A stretch of 64,000 bases of DNA from a bacterium. GTDB taxonomy: Bacteria; Electryoneota; Electryoneia; Electryoneales; Electryoneaceae. Positions 45,878 to 54,547 of this stretch are shown one piece after another; the stretch's first letter is position 1; each line of letters begins with the position of its first letter. The position numbers and the translations under genes were made by a program. Under the pieces are notes generated by a model. The model was given only the letters and a program-made list of their open reading frames with translations, searched no databases and was not told the DNA's origin. The DNA is taken from NCBI GenBank assembly GCA_020444265.1, contig JAHLLH010000001.1, positions 62,001-126,000 of the forward strand. Direction: 5' to 3'.

Positions 45878-46459
45878 ATGCGAATCATTGCTTCAATCAT
45901 CCTGCTGCTGGCTGGTGCGGGGGGGATTCTCGCTACCGATTCTGCAGGCAGCGAGCTCCAGCGGTTGCGTCAAGGCTACTATCGTGCCTTGCAGGGCGAG
46001 GTTTCTATAGACAGTGTCATTGCCGGATTTGAACGTTATGCCGAGCAGGAGCCCAGCCGAGAGGCTGTAATGAACACCTATATTGGGTCGCTGACCGGAT
46101 TCAAAGCCACTCAGGTATTCTGGCCGCAGGCGAAATTCAAATGGGCCAATCGAGGTCTCGAGTTGATGGACCGAGGGCTTGATGAGAGTAACGGGGACCT
46201 TGAGGCGCTCTTCATTCACGCTTCGACCTGCTACCATCTGCCATTTTTCTTCAAGCGACAGGAGGGTGCACGCAGTGGATTTCGGGAGCTTGCCGTCCGG
46301 TTGCCGGAGGAACGTGAATCAGTGGATGATTCCCTCTTCGTTCACATCACCGAGTTTCTGGATGAAAGCGACATGCTGACCGAACAGGAAATGGCTCCGA
46401 TGTTGGGTGAGGTGCAAAAAATAGAGCGAGAAAGGGAAGGGCAGCCCAATGAAGGGTGA
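45878..46459 (+). CDS. Exported protein of unknown function, first gene of a carotenoid operon
   Basis: 193 aa with a signal peptide (about 1-20, IIASIILLLAGAGGILA). The mature part is helical: YYRALQGEVSIDSVIAGFERYAEQ and LEALFIHASTCYHLPFFFKR suggest TPR-like packing. ATG 45878 follows GGAG. Its 3' end overlaps the lycopene cyclase gene by 11 bases, a strong sign of co-expression with pigment genes. It may be a periplasmic factor for the pigment or a bystander. No family recognised. Confidence 0.65.
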   Translation: MRIIASIILLLAGAGGILATDSAGSELQRLRQGYYRALQGEVSIDSVIAGFERYAEQEPSREAVMNTYIGSLTGFKATQVFWPQAKFKWANRGLELMDRGLDESNGDLEALFIHASTCYHLPFFFKRQEGARSGFRELAVRLPEERESVDDSLFVHITEFLDESDMLTEQEMAPMLGEVQKIEREREGQPNEG

Positions 46460-47126
46460 ATATCTGCTTTTCAATCTTGTCGTCCTTCTCGGTCCAATAC
46501 TGGCCAGTTTTGAACAGCGGGTTCATTATGTTCATCACTGGAAACGAGCTTTCCAGGCTGCCATGATTGCGGCTGTCCCGTTTATTACGTGGGATATCCT
46601 TGTTTCGGGACGACACTGGTGGTTCAACCCTGCCTACACACTTGATCTTCATCTACTCGGCCTGCCGCCGGGAGAATGGCTTTTCTTTTTCACGGTTCCC
46701 TTCGCCGCGATTTTTGTCTGGGAAGTGTTTGGGCTTCGTTATTCCGCCTCTCCGACTCGTTCAAGAACGTCCGTCAGTGTGATTGCCGCCCTATTGTTGA
46801 TCATCGTGCCGTTCCTCTTCCTTCAAGGTTTTGAATACACGGGGCTTGTGATTACCGTTCTGGCAGGTGTACTGGTTGTGGACGGGTTCTTCGGGAATGG
46901 AATCGCATCCTCGAGACGTTTCTTCCTGTTTTTGCCCCTGCTTCTGCTGATGATTCTCATCTTTAACGGCTACCTTACCGCAAGGCCGGTGGTCCTCTAC
47001 GGGGGATTGTTTAAGAGCGGATGGCACATAGGCACGATTCCCCTCGAGGATTTTGCGTACGGTCTCGCACATATTACCCTTGTGCTGACACTCTATGAAT
47101 GGCTTGGAAGGCGCAGGCGTGGCTGA
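46449..47126 (+). CDS. Lycopene cyclase, fused two-domain (CrtYc/CrtYd) membrane type
   Basis: 225 aa with about seven hydrophobic segments, made of two copies of the heterodimeric lycopene cyclase domain. Copy one (about 30-100) has WDILVSGRHWWFNPAYTLDL and PPGEWLFFFTVPF; copy two (about 180-222) has YGGLFKSGWHIGTIPLEDFAY, with the acidic residue in the expected PxE place. It cyclises one or both ends of lycopene to beta rings. With CruF in the same cluster, cyclisation of one end only is expected. It overlaps its neighbours on both sides. Confidence 0.85.
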   Translation: MKGEYLLFNLVVLLGPILASFEQRVHYVHHWKRAFQAAMIAAVPFITWDILVSGRHWWFNPAYTLDLHLLGLPPGEWLFFFTVPFAAIFVWEVFGLRYSASPTRSRTSVSVIAALLLIIVPFLFLQGFEYTGLVITVLAGVLVVDGFFGNGIASSRRFFLFLPLLLLMILIFNGYLTARPVVLYGGLFKSGWHIGTIPLEDFAYGLAHITLVLTLYEWLGRRRRG

Positions 47127-48603
47127 TCAAGTGATTGTCATCGGAGGAGGCGTTGGCGGGCTTGCCGGAGCCATTCGGTTGGCCACGACGGGGCATAGGG
47201 TTACCCTTTTCGAGCAGAACAGCCAACCGGGCGGGAAGATGAACCTGTTTGAAGCGGGTGGATATCGCTTCGACACTGGTCCATCGCTCCTTACGATGCC
47301 TTTTGTTTTTGATCAATTGTTCGAGGCAGCAGGGGACAATCGTCCGGACCACCTCGAATTCGTCCCCGTGGATCCCGTCTGTCGCTATTTCTACCCCGAT
47401 GGCGTATGTATCGATTCGTCGGCTGATGTCGACGCGATGCAGGAAGCGATCGCAACACTCAGCCCCGCAGATGGCAAAGCATGGAAACATTTTCTGGAGT
47501 ATACCCGCCGTATCTATGATGCAACCGCGGATGTGTTTCTCTTCTCCGCATTCCAGGAATGGCGGCATTTGCTGAAACAGCGCAACCTTGGTGCTTTTTT
47601 CAAGCTGCACCGGATTGATGCCATGCGAACCGTCCACAGTGCGGTGTCATCCCATTTTTCCGATCCACGGGTGGTGCAGCTCTTTGATCGATATGCGACC
47701 TACAACGGTTCCGATCCTTACCGAGCACCGGCTACCCTGAATGTGATCCCGTATGTTGAGCATGGTCTCGGTGGATTTTATATCAAGGGCGGGATGTATC
47801 GTCTTGTCGAGGAGATGGTGGCTCTTGCGGTACGGGTCGGGGTCGATCTACGGATGCAGGCCCCGGTGGAGAAGATCCTTCATAACGGAAAGCGTGTCGA
47901 GGCGGTGGTTGTGGATGGCGCACGTCATGATGCCGATGCTGTCCTGTGCAATGCCGATGTTGTCACCGCGCATCAACACCTGATCGATGGACTGGACAAC
48001 CGGGTACGAAAACTGAAGCGACTCGAACCCTCTCTTTCAGGTATGGTTTTCATGTGGGGGGTGCGCGGCATACACCGGGAACTCGCCCATCACAACATCT
48101 TCTTCAGCAAGAACTACGAGCGCGAATTCCAGATGCTGTTCGACAAAAGATCCGCACCCAATGATCCGACCATCTATGTGGCGATTACACAGCGAGCCGA
48201 CCCTTCTCATGCTCCCGCCTCCTGTGAGAACTGGTTTGTCCTGCTGAACATGCCCTATTTGGCCGATGGACAGGACTGGCAACGGACAGTGGGGGAAATG
48301 CGTCAACATGTTCTTGAACGGCTGCGGAATACAGGCATTGACTTGCACGGAAAAATCGAATTGGAAGAAGTAATCACTCCCGAGGACTTTCATCGGCTCT
48401 ATGGAAGCAATGCCGGCAGCATTTATGGTCTTTCATCCAATACACGTATGGCCGCATTTCGCCGTCCGCCCAACCGCAGCCGTGACCTTCATGGCCTCTA
48501 TTTCGCTGGTGGATCGTCCCACCCAGGTGGCGGTGTTCCCCTGGCCACTCTTTCCGGCATGCTCGCGGCTGACCTTCTGTATGAGCACGAAGCGAATCGC
48601 TGA
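47119..48603 (+). CDS. CrtI-family carotenoid desaturase (paralogue 1; CrtD-like candidate)
   Basis: About 494 aa FAD oxidoreductase. The dinucleotide motif VIGGGVGGLAGAIRLATTGH is at the N-terminus, and the bacterial phytoene dehydrogenase C-terminus has YGLSSNTRMAAFRRPPN and LYFAGGSSHPGGGVPLATLSG. The GTG at 47119 has GGAAGG upstream; ATG 47095 is an alternative. A second CrtI homologue at 52920 sits beside crtB and is the better phytoene desaturase candidate. This copy may be the 3',4'-desaturase (CrtD) acting on the hydroxylated end. Assigning the two roles needs a phylogeny. Confidence 0.85.
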   Translation: MADQVIVIGGGVGGLAGAIRLATTGHRVTLFEQNSQPGGKMNLFEAGGYRFDTGPSLLTMPFVFDQLFEAAGDNRPDHLEFVPVDPVCRYFYPDGVCIDSSADVDAMQEAIATLSPADGKAWKHFLEYTRRIYDATADVFLFSAFQEWRHLLKQRNLGAFFKLHRIDAMRTVHSAVSSHFSDPRVVQLFDRYATYNGSDPYRAPATLNVIPYVEHGLGGFYIKGGMYRLVEEMVALAVRVGVDLRMQAPVEKILHNGKRVEAVVVDGARHDADAVLCNADVVTAHQHLIDGLDNRVRKLKRLEPSLSGMVFMWGVRGIHRELAHHNIFFSKNYEREFQMLFDKRSAPNDPTIYVAITQRADPSHAPASCENWFVLLNMPYLADGQDWQRTVGEMRQHVLERLRNTGIDLHGKIELEEVITPEDFHRLYGSNAGSIYGLSSNTRMAAFRRPPNRSRDLHGLYFAGGSSHPGGGVPLATLSGMLAADLLYEHEANR

Positions 48604-48606
48604 TCC

Positions 48607-49347
48607 TTACTGCTGTTGGGCTTGAACCCGTTGTGCCCGGTATTCGGGAAGGGCCCACCAGGGGATATCCGGCCTCAAGTGATGCTCCAGGTGGTAGCCG
48701 AAATGGTAGCAGGTGAGGAACGAGAGCCAGACCGGGTACTCGTTGCTGCGGGTGTGGTGGTCCGCTCCTTCTCCCTCATCATGTGTCCGGTGGGGCAGGT
48801 AGGTGCCAAAGGTGAAGAGTTGCACAGTGCTGAGCAGGGATGGGAGCACCCAGAAGAGCAGCAGGTTGCTCAGAGGCACACCGGCAAGATGGTGCAGCAG
48901 GTTAAAGACCAGCGCCATGCCGACCACCTGACGGATGGTCACATAGTGGCTGAAGAAACGGGTGTACCAGGCCAGGTAGCCGGGGTGGCTGCCATCATGG
49001 AAATCGGGGTCCGCTTCCGGGTCACCGGGTGAACGATGATGTTCCCAGTGTTTTTTCATCAAACGTTTGTAGCTGAACAGAGCATACACCCAGACTGCGA
49101 GGGTGCCGATTCGATCATTGAGTCGGCGATCAAAGGGAACAATCAGGCCGTGCATCCCATCATGCGCGGTGATGAACAGGCCCGTGTAGAGGAAGGTTTG
49201 CAGCGCAATGCCAAGCAGGATGAATGGGAGGGCGAGCGATGCAATCTCGACTCCGAGAAGCGTAATCAGCAGGAAGGCCCATGCTGCGATAAGAGACACT
49301 GCCGCCTCCAAACCACGAAAATCCTTTTTGTTGCTGGCTTTCCTCAT
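48607..49347 (-). CDS. crtW: Beta-carotene ketolase CrtW
   Basis: 246-aa di-iron membrane oxygenase adding a 4-keto group to the beta ring. The diagnostic LYTGLFITAHDGMHG is near residue 53, with histidine boxes HDGMH, HWEHHRSPGDPEADPDFH and HFGYHLEHH, and four hydrophobic segments. It is the last gene of the minus-strand crt operon, overlapping cruF by four bases, and is convergent with the desaturase gene ending four bases away. Hydroxylase (CrtR) function is less likely given the ketolase signature. Confidence 0.92.
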   Translation of the reverse strand: MRKASNKKDFRGLEAAVSLIAAWAFLLITLLGVEIASLALPFILLGIALQTFLYTGLFITAHDGMHGLIVPFDRRLNDRIGTLAVWVYALFSYKRLMKKHWEHHRSPGDPEADPDFHDGSHPGYLAWYTRFFSHYVTIRQVVGMALVFNLLHHLAGVPLSNLLLFWVLPSLLSTVQLFTFGTYLPHRTHDEGEGADHHTRSNEYPVWLSFLTCYHFGYHLEHHLRPDIPWWALPEYRAQRVQAQQQ

Positions 49348-50024
49348 TCACCACCACCGAGTAGTACGAGTCCGAAATAGATAACCTGGGCCAGGTAAAG
49401 GTGAATGATGAAGGGCGGCAACTTTCTGCGAAGTGGCCCCAACCAGTGTCCAAGCCAGGCGAACAGTCCGCCGATCAGGAACCAGGCAATGAAATTCTGC
49501 AATGGAATGCCGCGATCCCAGGACCAGTAACCAAGCTGAACAGCAACCGGTTCCATGATTGCATCGAAGAGAACCATCAGCAGGCTTGTGATCACGATAC
49601 GTATGAGAGTCATTCCACGCAAGGTGTACGGAATCAATCGTTGGCTAATGGCGTGTGCAGAAAGCAGGACGGCAAGCCAGGCGAAGCCGATGGCGATGGG
49701 GACGTTCATCACCTGTGGCTGCAAAACATCGCCGTAGAGATAGTTGCCAAACAGCAACCCGGTTTTCACACCGATGGTCTCAACCGCGAAGCCCGCGAGG
49801 ATCACCCCTGATGCAAACAAACCTGCCATCCTTTTGGCACTACCGGACTTCTGCGCATTATGCAGTTGCAGCCAGGCAACAAGGGAGAGCAGAATCAGAA
49901 TTGGACCTGCTGCGAGGATCATGGTGGACTGAAACCAACCGAGAACATGCCACAGTCCGCCAAGGCCGAGAAAAAGGTAGAGCAGGGTAGCAGGGAGAAC
50001 AGTTTTCAAGGTACTACGCTTCAT
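49344..50024 (-). CDS. cruF: Carotenoid 1',2'-hydratase CruF (DUF422 family)
   Basis: 226 aa with about seven membrane helices. Family features: FAVETIGVKTGLLFGNYLYGD near residue 80 and LFDAIMEPVAVQLGYWSW near 150, with conserved acidic residues in the membrane. CruF hydrates the acyclic end of gamma-carotene-like compounds to a 1'-hydroxyl. Four-base overlaps with cruG upstream and crtW downstream show tight translational coupling. Confidence 0.9.
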   Translation of the reverse strand: MKRSTLKTVLPATLLYLFLGLGGLWHVLGWFQSTMILAAGPILILLSLVAWLQLHNAQKSGSAKRMAGLFASGVILAGFAVETIGVKTGLLFGNYLYGDVLQPQVMNVPIAIGFAWLAVLLSAHAISQRLIPYTLRGMTLIRIVITSLLMVLFDAIMEPVAVQLGYWSWDRGIPLQNFIAWFLIGGLFAWLGHWLGPLRRKLPPFIIHLYLAQVIYFGLVLLGGGE

Positions 50025-51166
50025 GAGACAGCCTCCCCGTGAACAAGAGGCTTTTGCTGCTGTTCAAGAGTGCGTCCCTTCCAGTGAAAACGTCCTCGAC
50101 GATGCCAAAGCATTGAATTCCAGCCAATTACGAGCGTGGCCACGACTCCAAATGGATGGAGCAGCACACTTTCCGCTTTTGGGTGAACGGCGTGGATGGC
50201 GACTACACTTCTCAGAATGAGGTTCAAGCCTATCAGCAGCAGGGCGCCGATTCTCCAGCCTGGAAGGATCAGAAGGAAATACGGTAGGACGAAGATCGCA
50301 AGGAGGATCACCTCGAGCAGCACGAAGGGAACCGTACGTCCTCCCCCAACCACGTATAGGTTTTTCGAGAATCCGAGCCAGACATCACGCCAGCCCGAAT
50401 ACATTTGTCCGAACACACGCTCTCGACCTGATGCCGTCAGGAGACGGAATCCTGCCTGTTTCGCTCTGCGTCCAAAAGTGACATCCTCAACCACACTTAT
50501 CCGGACTGCTTGATGTCCGCCGAGTGTTCTATACGCCTCACGGCGAAAGGCGAGCCACTGTCCGTTAGCAGCCGAAAGAGAAGCAAATCTGCTTTTCAGG
50601 GTCAGCCAAAGTGGCAACATCGCATAAACAAACAGCTCAACCACGGGCACCACCAGCCGGTCCGCGAGTGACGAGGTGAGTTGTTGCGGAAATGCACTGA
50701 AAAGGTCGAGACGGTACTCCTCCATGAAAGCAGCCGTTGCGGCGAGAGCTGCTGGATGATGGGTGTTGTCCGCATCGGTGAAAATGAGGATTTCGCCTGC
50801 CGCCTGTTGCTGAAGTTGGTGACAGGCCCAGTTTTTCCCGCTCCATCCCTCGGGCAGAGGAGCACCTTCGAGGGCACGAAGGTTCGAGTGCTGCTCAGCA
50901 ATCTGATGGATGATGGTGCCGGTTCGGTCGGTGGAACCGTCGTCCAGCACGATCACCTCGAAGATTGGATACTCCTGCTGAAGCAATCCTTTGAGGCATG
51001 CTTCGATGTTTTTTTCCTCATTTCGAGCCGGCACCAGGACGGAGATCGTGGGCTGGTGTCCCGTTGTCGGTGCACGGTCCATCCTCGGCCCGGCGATAGC
51101 ATTGATCAGGGCCGTCACAATCATGCCTGCGAGGGGGAGCGCGAGCAGGAGTATCCAGAGTGTCAT
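50021..51166 (-). CDS. cruG: Carotenoid glycosyltransferase CruG-like (GT2)
   Basis: 381 aa with an N-terminal membrane helix, a GT2 domain and three C-terminal hydrophobic segments. Motifs: ISVLVPARNEEKNIEACLKG, VIVLDDGSTDRTG, FTDADNTHHP (D-x-D) and the acceptor region SAANGQWLAFRREAYRTLGG. CruG transfers a sugar to the hydroxylated end produced by CruF; pairing with cruF in an overlapping operon supports this. A DUF422-linked GT2 of this layout is characteristic. Sugar identity is unknown. Confidence 0.85.
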   Translation of the reverse strand: MTLWILLLALPLAGMIVTALINAIAGPRMDRAPTTGHQPTISVLVPARNEEKNIEACLKGLLQQEYPIFEVIVLDDGSTDRTGTIIHQIAEQHSNLRALEGAPLPEGWSGKNWACHQLQQQAAGEILIFTDADNTHHPAALAATAAFMEEYRLDLFSAFPQQLTSSLADRLVVPVVELFVYAMLPLWLTLKSRFASLSAANGQWLAFRREAYRTLGGHQAVRISVVEDVTFGRRAKQAGFRLLTASGRERVFGQMYSGWRDVWLGFSKNLYVVGGGRTVPFVLLEVILLAIFVLPYFLLILPGWRIGALLLIGLNLILRSVVAIHAVHPKAESVLLHPFGVVATLVIGWNSMLWHRRGRFHWKGRTLEQQQKPLVHGEAVS

Positions 51167-51879
51167 CGGGATGCCCCACCACGTTTGTACCAGGCCGTTT
51201 GCTCATTGATCGAGGTGCGCCCTCGAAAAATGAGAGTTCCTTTCTCGCCGCTGTCTACCCGCTGACGTAGCTGCTCTTTTAATTCACTCAACGTATCCTG
51301 CAAGATCCGTGTGATTGGTTTCCCGTCAGGATCGATCCGTTTCGGGTTGCCGAACAGGAAAAAGGCTTCCGGATGCTGCTGACCGAGCATCTCTATACGC
51401 ATGGCGAGCGGCAGCAGGGTGACAGGACTCTTCAAGCGTGCCAACAACCAGGGTACTCCCGACCGGTATGGGAGAGGGGATGTGCCAAATGGCTGTAATT
51501 CACCCTGCGGATAAATACAGACAAGGTTGCTGGGGTTTTTCAGGAGGTTCATGGAATAGCTGAGACTGCGAACCATGTCCAATGGATTGCCCGGATCAAT
51601 TGAGAATGCCCCGACACGGGCGAAAAATCGATGTTTTCTCAGTTGCTCCTCAAGCATCATCATGTGGAGGCGGCGGTGAAGGAGGTGACGGTTCAACCAG
51701 TGCACAAAGAAGCCATCCCACCATGAGCTATGGTTGGGGGTAACCAGAAGGGGTAGAGAGGGGTCCAGCTCCGGTAGCTCACCCAGCAAGTGAAAAGCGT
51801 GAAAATGCTTTCGGTAAAGCCGATTGAGATATCGTGTGAACAGCCAATCCGCCCAAAGCTGATGGTTTGCGGCGATCAT
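51163..51879 (-). CDS. PlsC-type acyltransferase in the crt operon (candidate carotenoid-glycoside acyltransferase)
   Basis: 238 aa. Acyltransferase motif I is NHSSWWDGFF (N-H-x4-D), and motif III is YPQGELQPFG in place of the usual FPEGTRS. Membrane association is likely through the N-terminal part. Its four-base overlaps with crtB and cruG place it inside the pigment pathway, so acylation of the sugar on the carotenoid is the simplest role. A phospholipid acyltransferase is the alternative. Confidence 0.82.
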   Translation of the reverse strand: MIAANHQLWADWLFTRYLNRLYRKHFHAFHLLGELPELDPSLPLLVTPNHSSWWDGFFVHWLNRHLLHRRLHMMMLEEQLRKHRFFARVGAFSIDPGNPLDMVRSLSYSMNLLKNPSNLVCIYPQGELQPFGTSPLPYRSGVPWLLARLKSPVTLLPLAMRIEMLGQQHPEAFFLFGNPKRIDPDGKPITRILQDTLSELKEQLRQRVDSGEKGTLIFRGRTSINEQTAWYKRGGASR

Positions 51880-52883
51880 TCCTGGTAGGCCTCAACAGTC
51901 GGCAACCCAAGGGCCGCTTCCCGCCCCCGTATACGTTTTTGTGGACGCTGCATAGTGGCAGCCGAACGGATCAAGCCTGGCAGATCTTTTGTTTCCTCCG
52001 CTCGAATCAGCTGGGAGAGATACTCGAGGGCAATCAGCGAAAGTTTCTTCTTTTTTGGTAGAAAAACACGGCCGCGGAAGGGATTGAAATCCTGTTCTTC
52101 GATTTGTGTCAGGATTCCTCGGTAAATGCGGCTCGCTGCACGGATTGCGAAGCGGGAGGATGGATCCAGCAAAGCAATCCCGCGATCAGCACTTTCGTAG
52201 TAGCAATGGGCACGGTTTACCTGAAAGGCCATCAGGTCACGCAGGTTATCTGTCATCTGCCCATCGAGGATGTCCTCTTCACGAACTCCATAGTTGTCTA
52301 AATCTTCTCGAGGGAGATAGATACGGTTTGCATCTGCATCCTCCTCGACATCCCTCATGATGTTGGTCAGTTGCATTGCGATCCCCAATTCTTCTGCATA
52401 CCGCAAGGCAACTGGATGACTATAACCCAATACATGAGTCATCATCAGGCCAACCACAGATGCCACCCTGTAACTGAACAGGTACAGTTGCTCGAAACTC
52501 TCGTAGCGATCCAGTTCGAGGTCCATCTTCACGCCTCGGATCAGGTCAAGAGCATGTTCGAGGGGGATGGAATACTCGAAGGCAACCTGGATAAATGCGC
52601 GGAGAACTGGATGCTCAGATTCCCCGGTTCGGTACGCCACGTGCAGCTCGTGTACGATCGAATCGAGCTCTCGCACAATTTCAAGCCGTGAACGTGCAGG
52701 ACGTGGCTGATCCACAATGTTGTCCACCAAGCGGCAATAGGCATAGAGCGCATAGGTGGCCCATCGTTTTTCTTTCGGCAGCAGACTGGATGCGAGATAG
52801 AAACTTTTCGACCACTCTGCTGTTGTCAGACGAGCCAGTTCGAAGCTCGCGCGGTACGTAGGATCTTTCCATACATGCTGCAT
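51876..52883 (-). CDS. crtB: Phytoene synthase CrtB
   Basis: 335-aa trans-isoprenyl diphosphate synthase-like enzyme that condenses two geranylgeranyl diphosphates. Motifs: RWATYALYAYCRLVDNIVDQ (first Asp-rich region), YSYRVASVVGLMMTHVLGY-like stretch near residue 145, and QLTNIMRDVEEDADANRIYL (second Asp-rich region). The start ATG lies 37 bases after the crtI stop. It overlaps the acyltransferase gene by four bases. Confidence 0.94.
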   Translation of the reverse strand: MQHVWKDPTYRASFELARLTTAEWSKSFYLASSLLPKEKRWATYALYAYCRLVDNIVDQPRPARSRLEIVRELDSIVHELHVAYRTGESEHPVLRAFIQVAFEYSIPLEHALDLIRGVKMDLELDRYESFEQLYLFSYRVASVVGLMMTHVLGYSHPVALRYAEELGIAMQLTNIMRDVEEDADANRIYLPREDLDNYGVREEDILDGQMTDNLRDLMAFQVNRAHCYYESADRGIALLDPSSRFAIRAASRIYRGILTQIEEQDFNPFRGRVFLPKKKKLSLIALEYLSQLIRAEETKDLPGLIRSAATMQRPQKRIRGREAALGLPTVEAYQE

Positions 52884-52919
52884 GGGAACACCTCAGTCAG
52901 ACAAACATGATTGGTCGGT

Positions 52920-54410
52920 TTATGTTTCGAGATCGTTGATAACCAGTGCTTCTGTCGTCTTCGCGGTCAGCATCACCCCAGGAAGACCTGCGCCGGGATG
53001 AGTGCTGGCACCGACGAGGTAGAGATTGCGAACGTCCTCGTGACGATTATGGGGTCGGAAATTGGCGGTTTGAGTCAGTTTCGGTTCAACCCCCCATGCG
53101 CTACCCAGGTAGGAGTTGCGCTCCCGTTCGAAGTCCTTCGGAGTGAAAGTCTCCTGGACTTCGATGTTCTCGCGCAAACCCTCCAGGCCGAAGTCATTCT
53201 CCAGGAAATTAATCACCTTATCCGTATAACGGCCGACTTCCTTGTCCCAATCCACTCCGCTGGCGAGGTTGGCCACAGGGATCAGCACATACATGCTTTC
53301 GCTGCCCTCTGGAGCCATGCCGGGATCGGTTCGAGTCGGAACGTGCAGATACATCGAAAAGTCATCAGGAAGCACCTTTCGGTCGAAAATGTCCCTGACC
53401 AGCTCTCGATATCTTGGCGACAGGATCAACGTGTGATGCTTCAATTGCGGGTACTGCTTTTTCACCCCGAGGTAGAGCAGGTAGGCACCCATCGAATAAT
53501 CGGTACGGTTCAAACGTGATTTGGTCCACTTTTTACGTTTGTGATGACCGTTCAGCAGCTCGCGATTGGTGTGCATCCAATCCGCGTTTGAGATGACAGC
53601 GTCCAGGGGGATCGTTTCACCGTTGACCACGACTCCTTTTGCCCTGTTCTGTTCAACATGAATCTGTTCCACAGGGCTGCTGGTTCGAATCTCGCCCCCG
53701 AGCTCCAGCAAGAGATCTTCGAACGCTTTTACAACCGTATACATCCCACCCTTCGTAAACCAGACTCCTCCTTCTCGCTCGAGATAGGGGATCATCTGGT
53801 AGACCGAGGGGGCACGGAACGGGTTGCCGCCAATAAAGAGGGGATGAAAGGAGAAGGTGAAACGGCTGCGCTCGTCCTTGAAGAAACGAGTCACATTCGT
53901 GTAAGCAGGCAAGAGCGCGTTCAACTTCAAAGCACGAGGGAGAAACTTTGTCAGTACACCGAGGTTATCAAACGCGGTTGAGCCGAGTCCATCCAGGATT
54001 ACCGCCTCGTAAATCCCCTTCGATGCTTTCATGAAGCGGTCGTAACCTGGACCGTCTGCGGGGTTGAAGGAGGCGAGTTGTTCGCGCATCCGGTCAGGAT
54101 CTTCGGTGTAATCGATCAGGCTTCCATCATGGAAGTAAATACGGTAAGCAGGATCAAGACGGATGAGGTCGAGTCGATCCTCCATCCGAACCCCTGCAGA
54201 CTCGAAAATTTCCTCGATGATCTCCGGAGCGGTGATCAGTGAAGGACCCATGTCGAACGTGTAACCATCACGTGTAAAAGCTGATGCATGGCCACCCACT
54301 TTTTCGTTCTTCTCAAAGAGGATGGTCTGGTAACCTTTAGCTTGAAGACGGATCGCTGCGGTCAGACCACCAAATCCTGATCCGACGATACCGATTGTTT
54401 TCTTTGGCAT
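52920..54410 (-). CDS. crtI: Phytoene desaturase CrtI
   Basis: 496-aa FAD-dependent desaturase that converts phytoene to lycopene. N-terminal IGIVGSGFGGLTAAIRLQAKG, then VGGHASAFTRDGYTFDMGPS; C-terminal LYLVGASTHPGAGLPGVMLTAK is the bacterial phytoene dehydrogenase signature. It sits between crtE and crtB, the usual place for crtI. The paralogue at 47119 shares the same fold but has diverged. Start ATG 54410; 137 bases separate it from crtE. Confidence 0.92.
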   Translation of the reverse strand: MPKKTIGIVGSGFGGLTAAIRLQAKGYQTILFEKNEKVGGHASAFTRDGYTFDMGPSLITAPEIIEEIFESAGVRMEDRLDLIRLDPAYRIYFHDGSLIDYTEDPDRMREQLASFNPADGPGYDRFMKASKGIYEAVILDGLGSTAFDNLGVLTKFLPRALKLNALLPAYTNVTRFFKDERSRFTFSFHPLFIGGNPFRAPSVYQMIPYLEREGGVWFTKGGMYTVVKAFEDLLLELGGEIRTSSPVEQIHVEQNRAKGVVVNGETIPLDAVISNADWMHTNRELLNGHHKRKKWTKSRLNRTDYSMGAYLLYLGVKKQYPQLKHHTLILSPRYRELVRDIFDRKVLPDDFSMYLHVPTRTDPGMAPEGSESMYVLIPVANLASGVDWDKEVGRYTDKVINFLENDFGLEGLRENIEVQETFTPKDFERERNSYLGSAWGVEPKLTQTANFRPHNRHEDVRNLYLVGASTHPGAGLPGVMLTAKTTEALVINDLET

Positions 54411-54547
54411 GATTCCCCCAACGGGCTGAAGTGCACGAATTGTCTCGGAGTGAAACGAATTCGAATTACAAAGTTAGGAGATGCAAACAACGTTCCAATG
54501 GCAAGTTTATAAGTGGGTCAGGGGGGGATGGGGTGACTCCGAAAACC

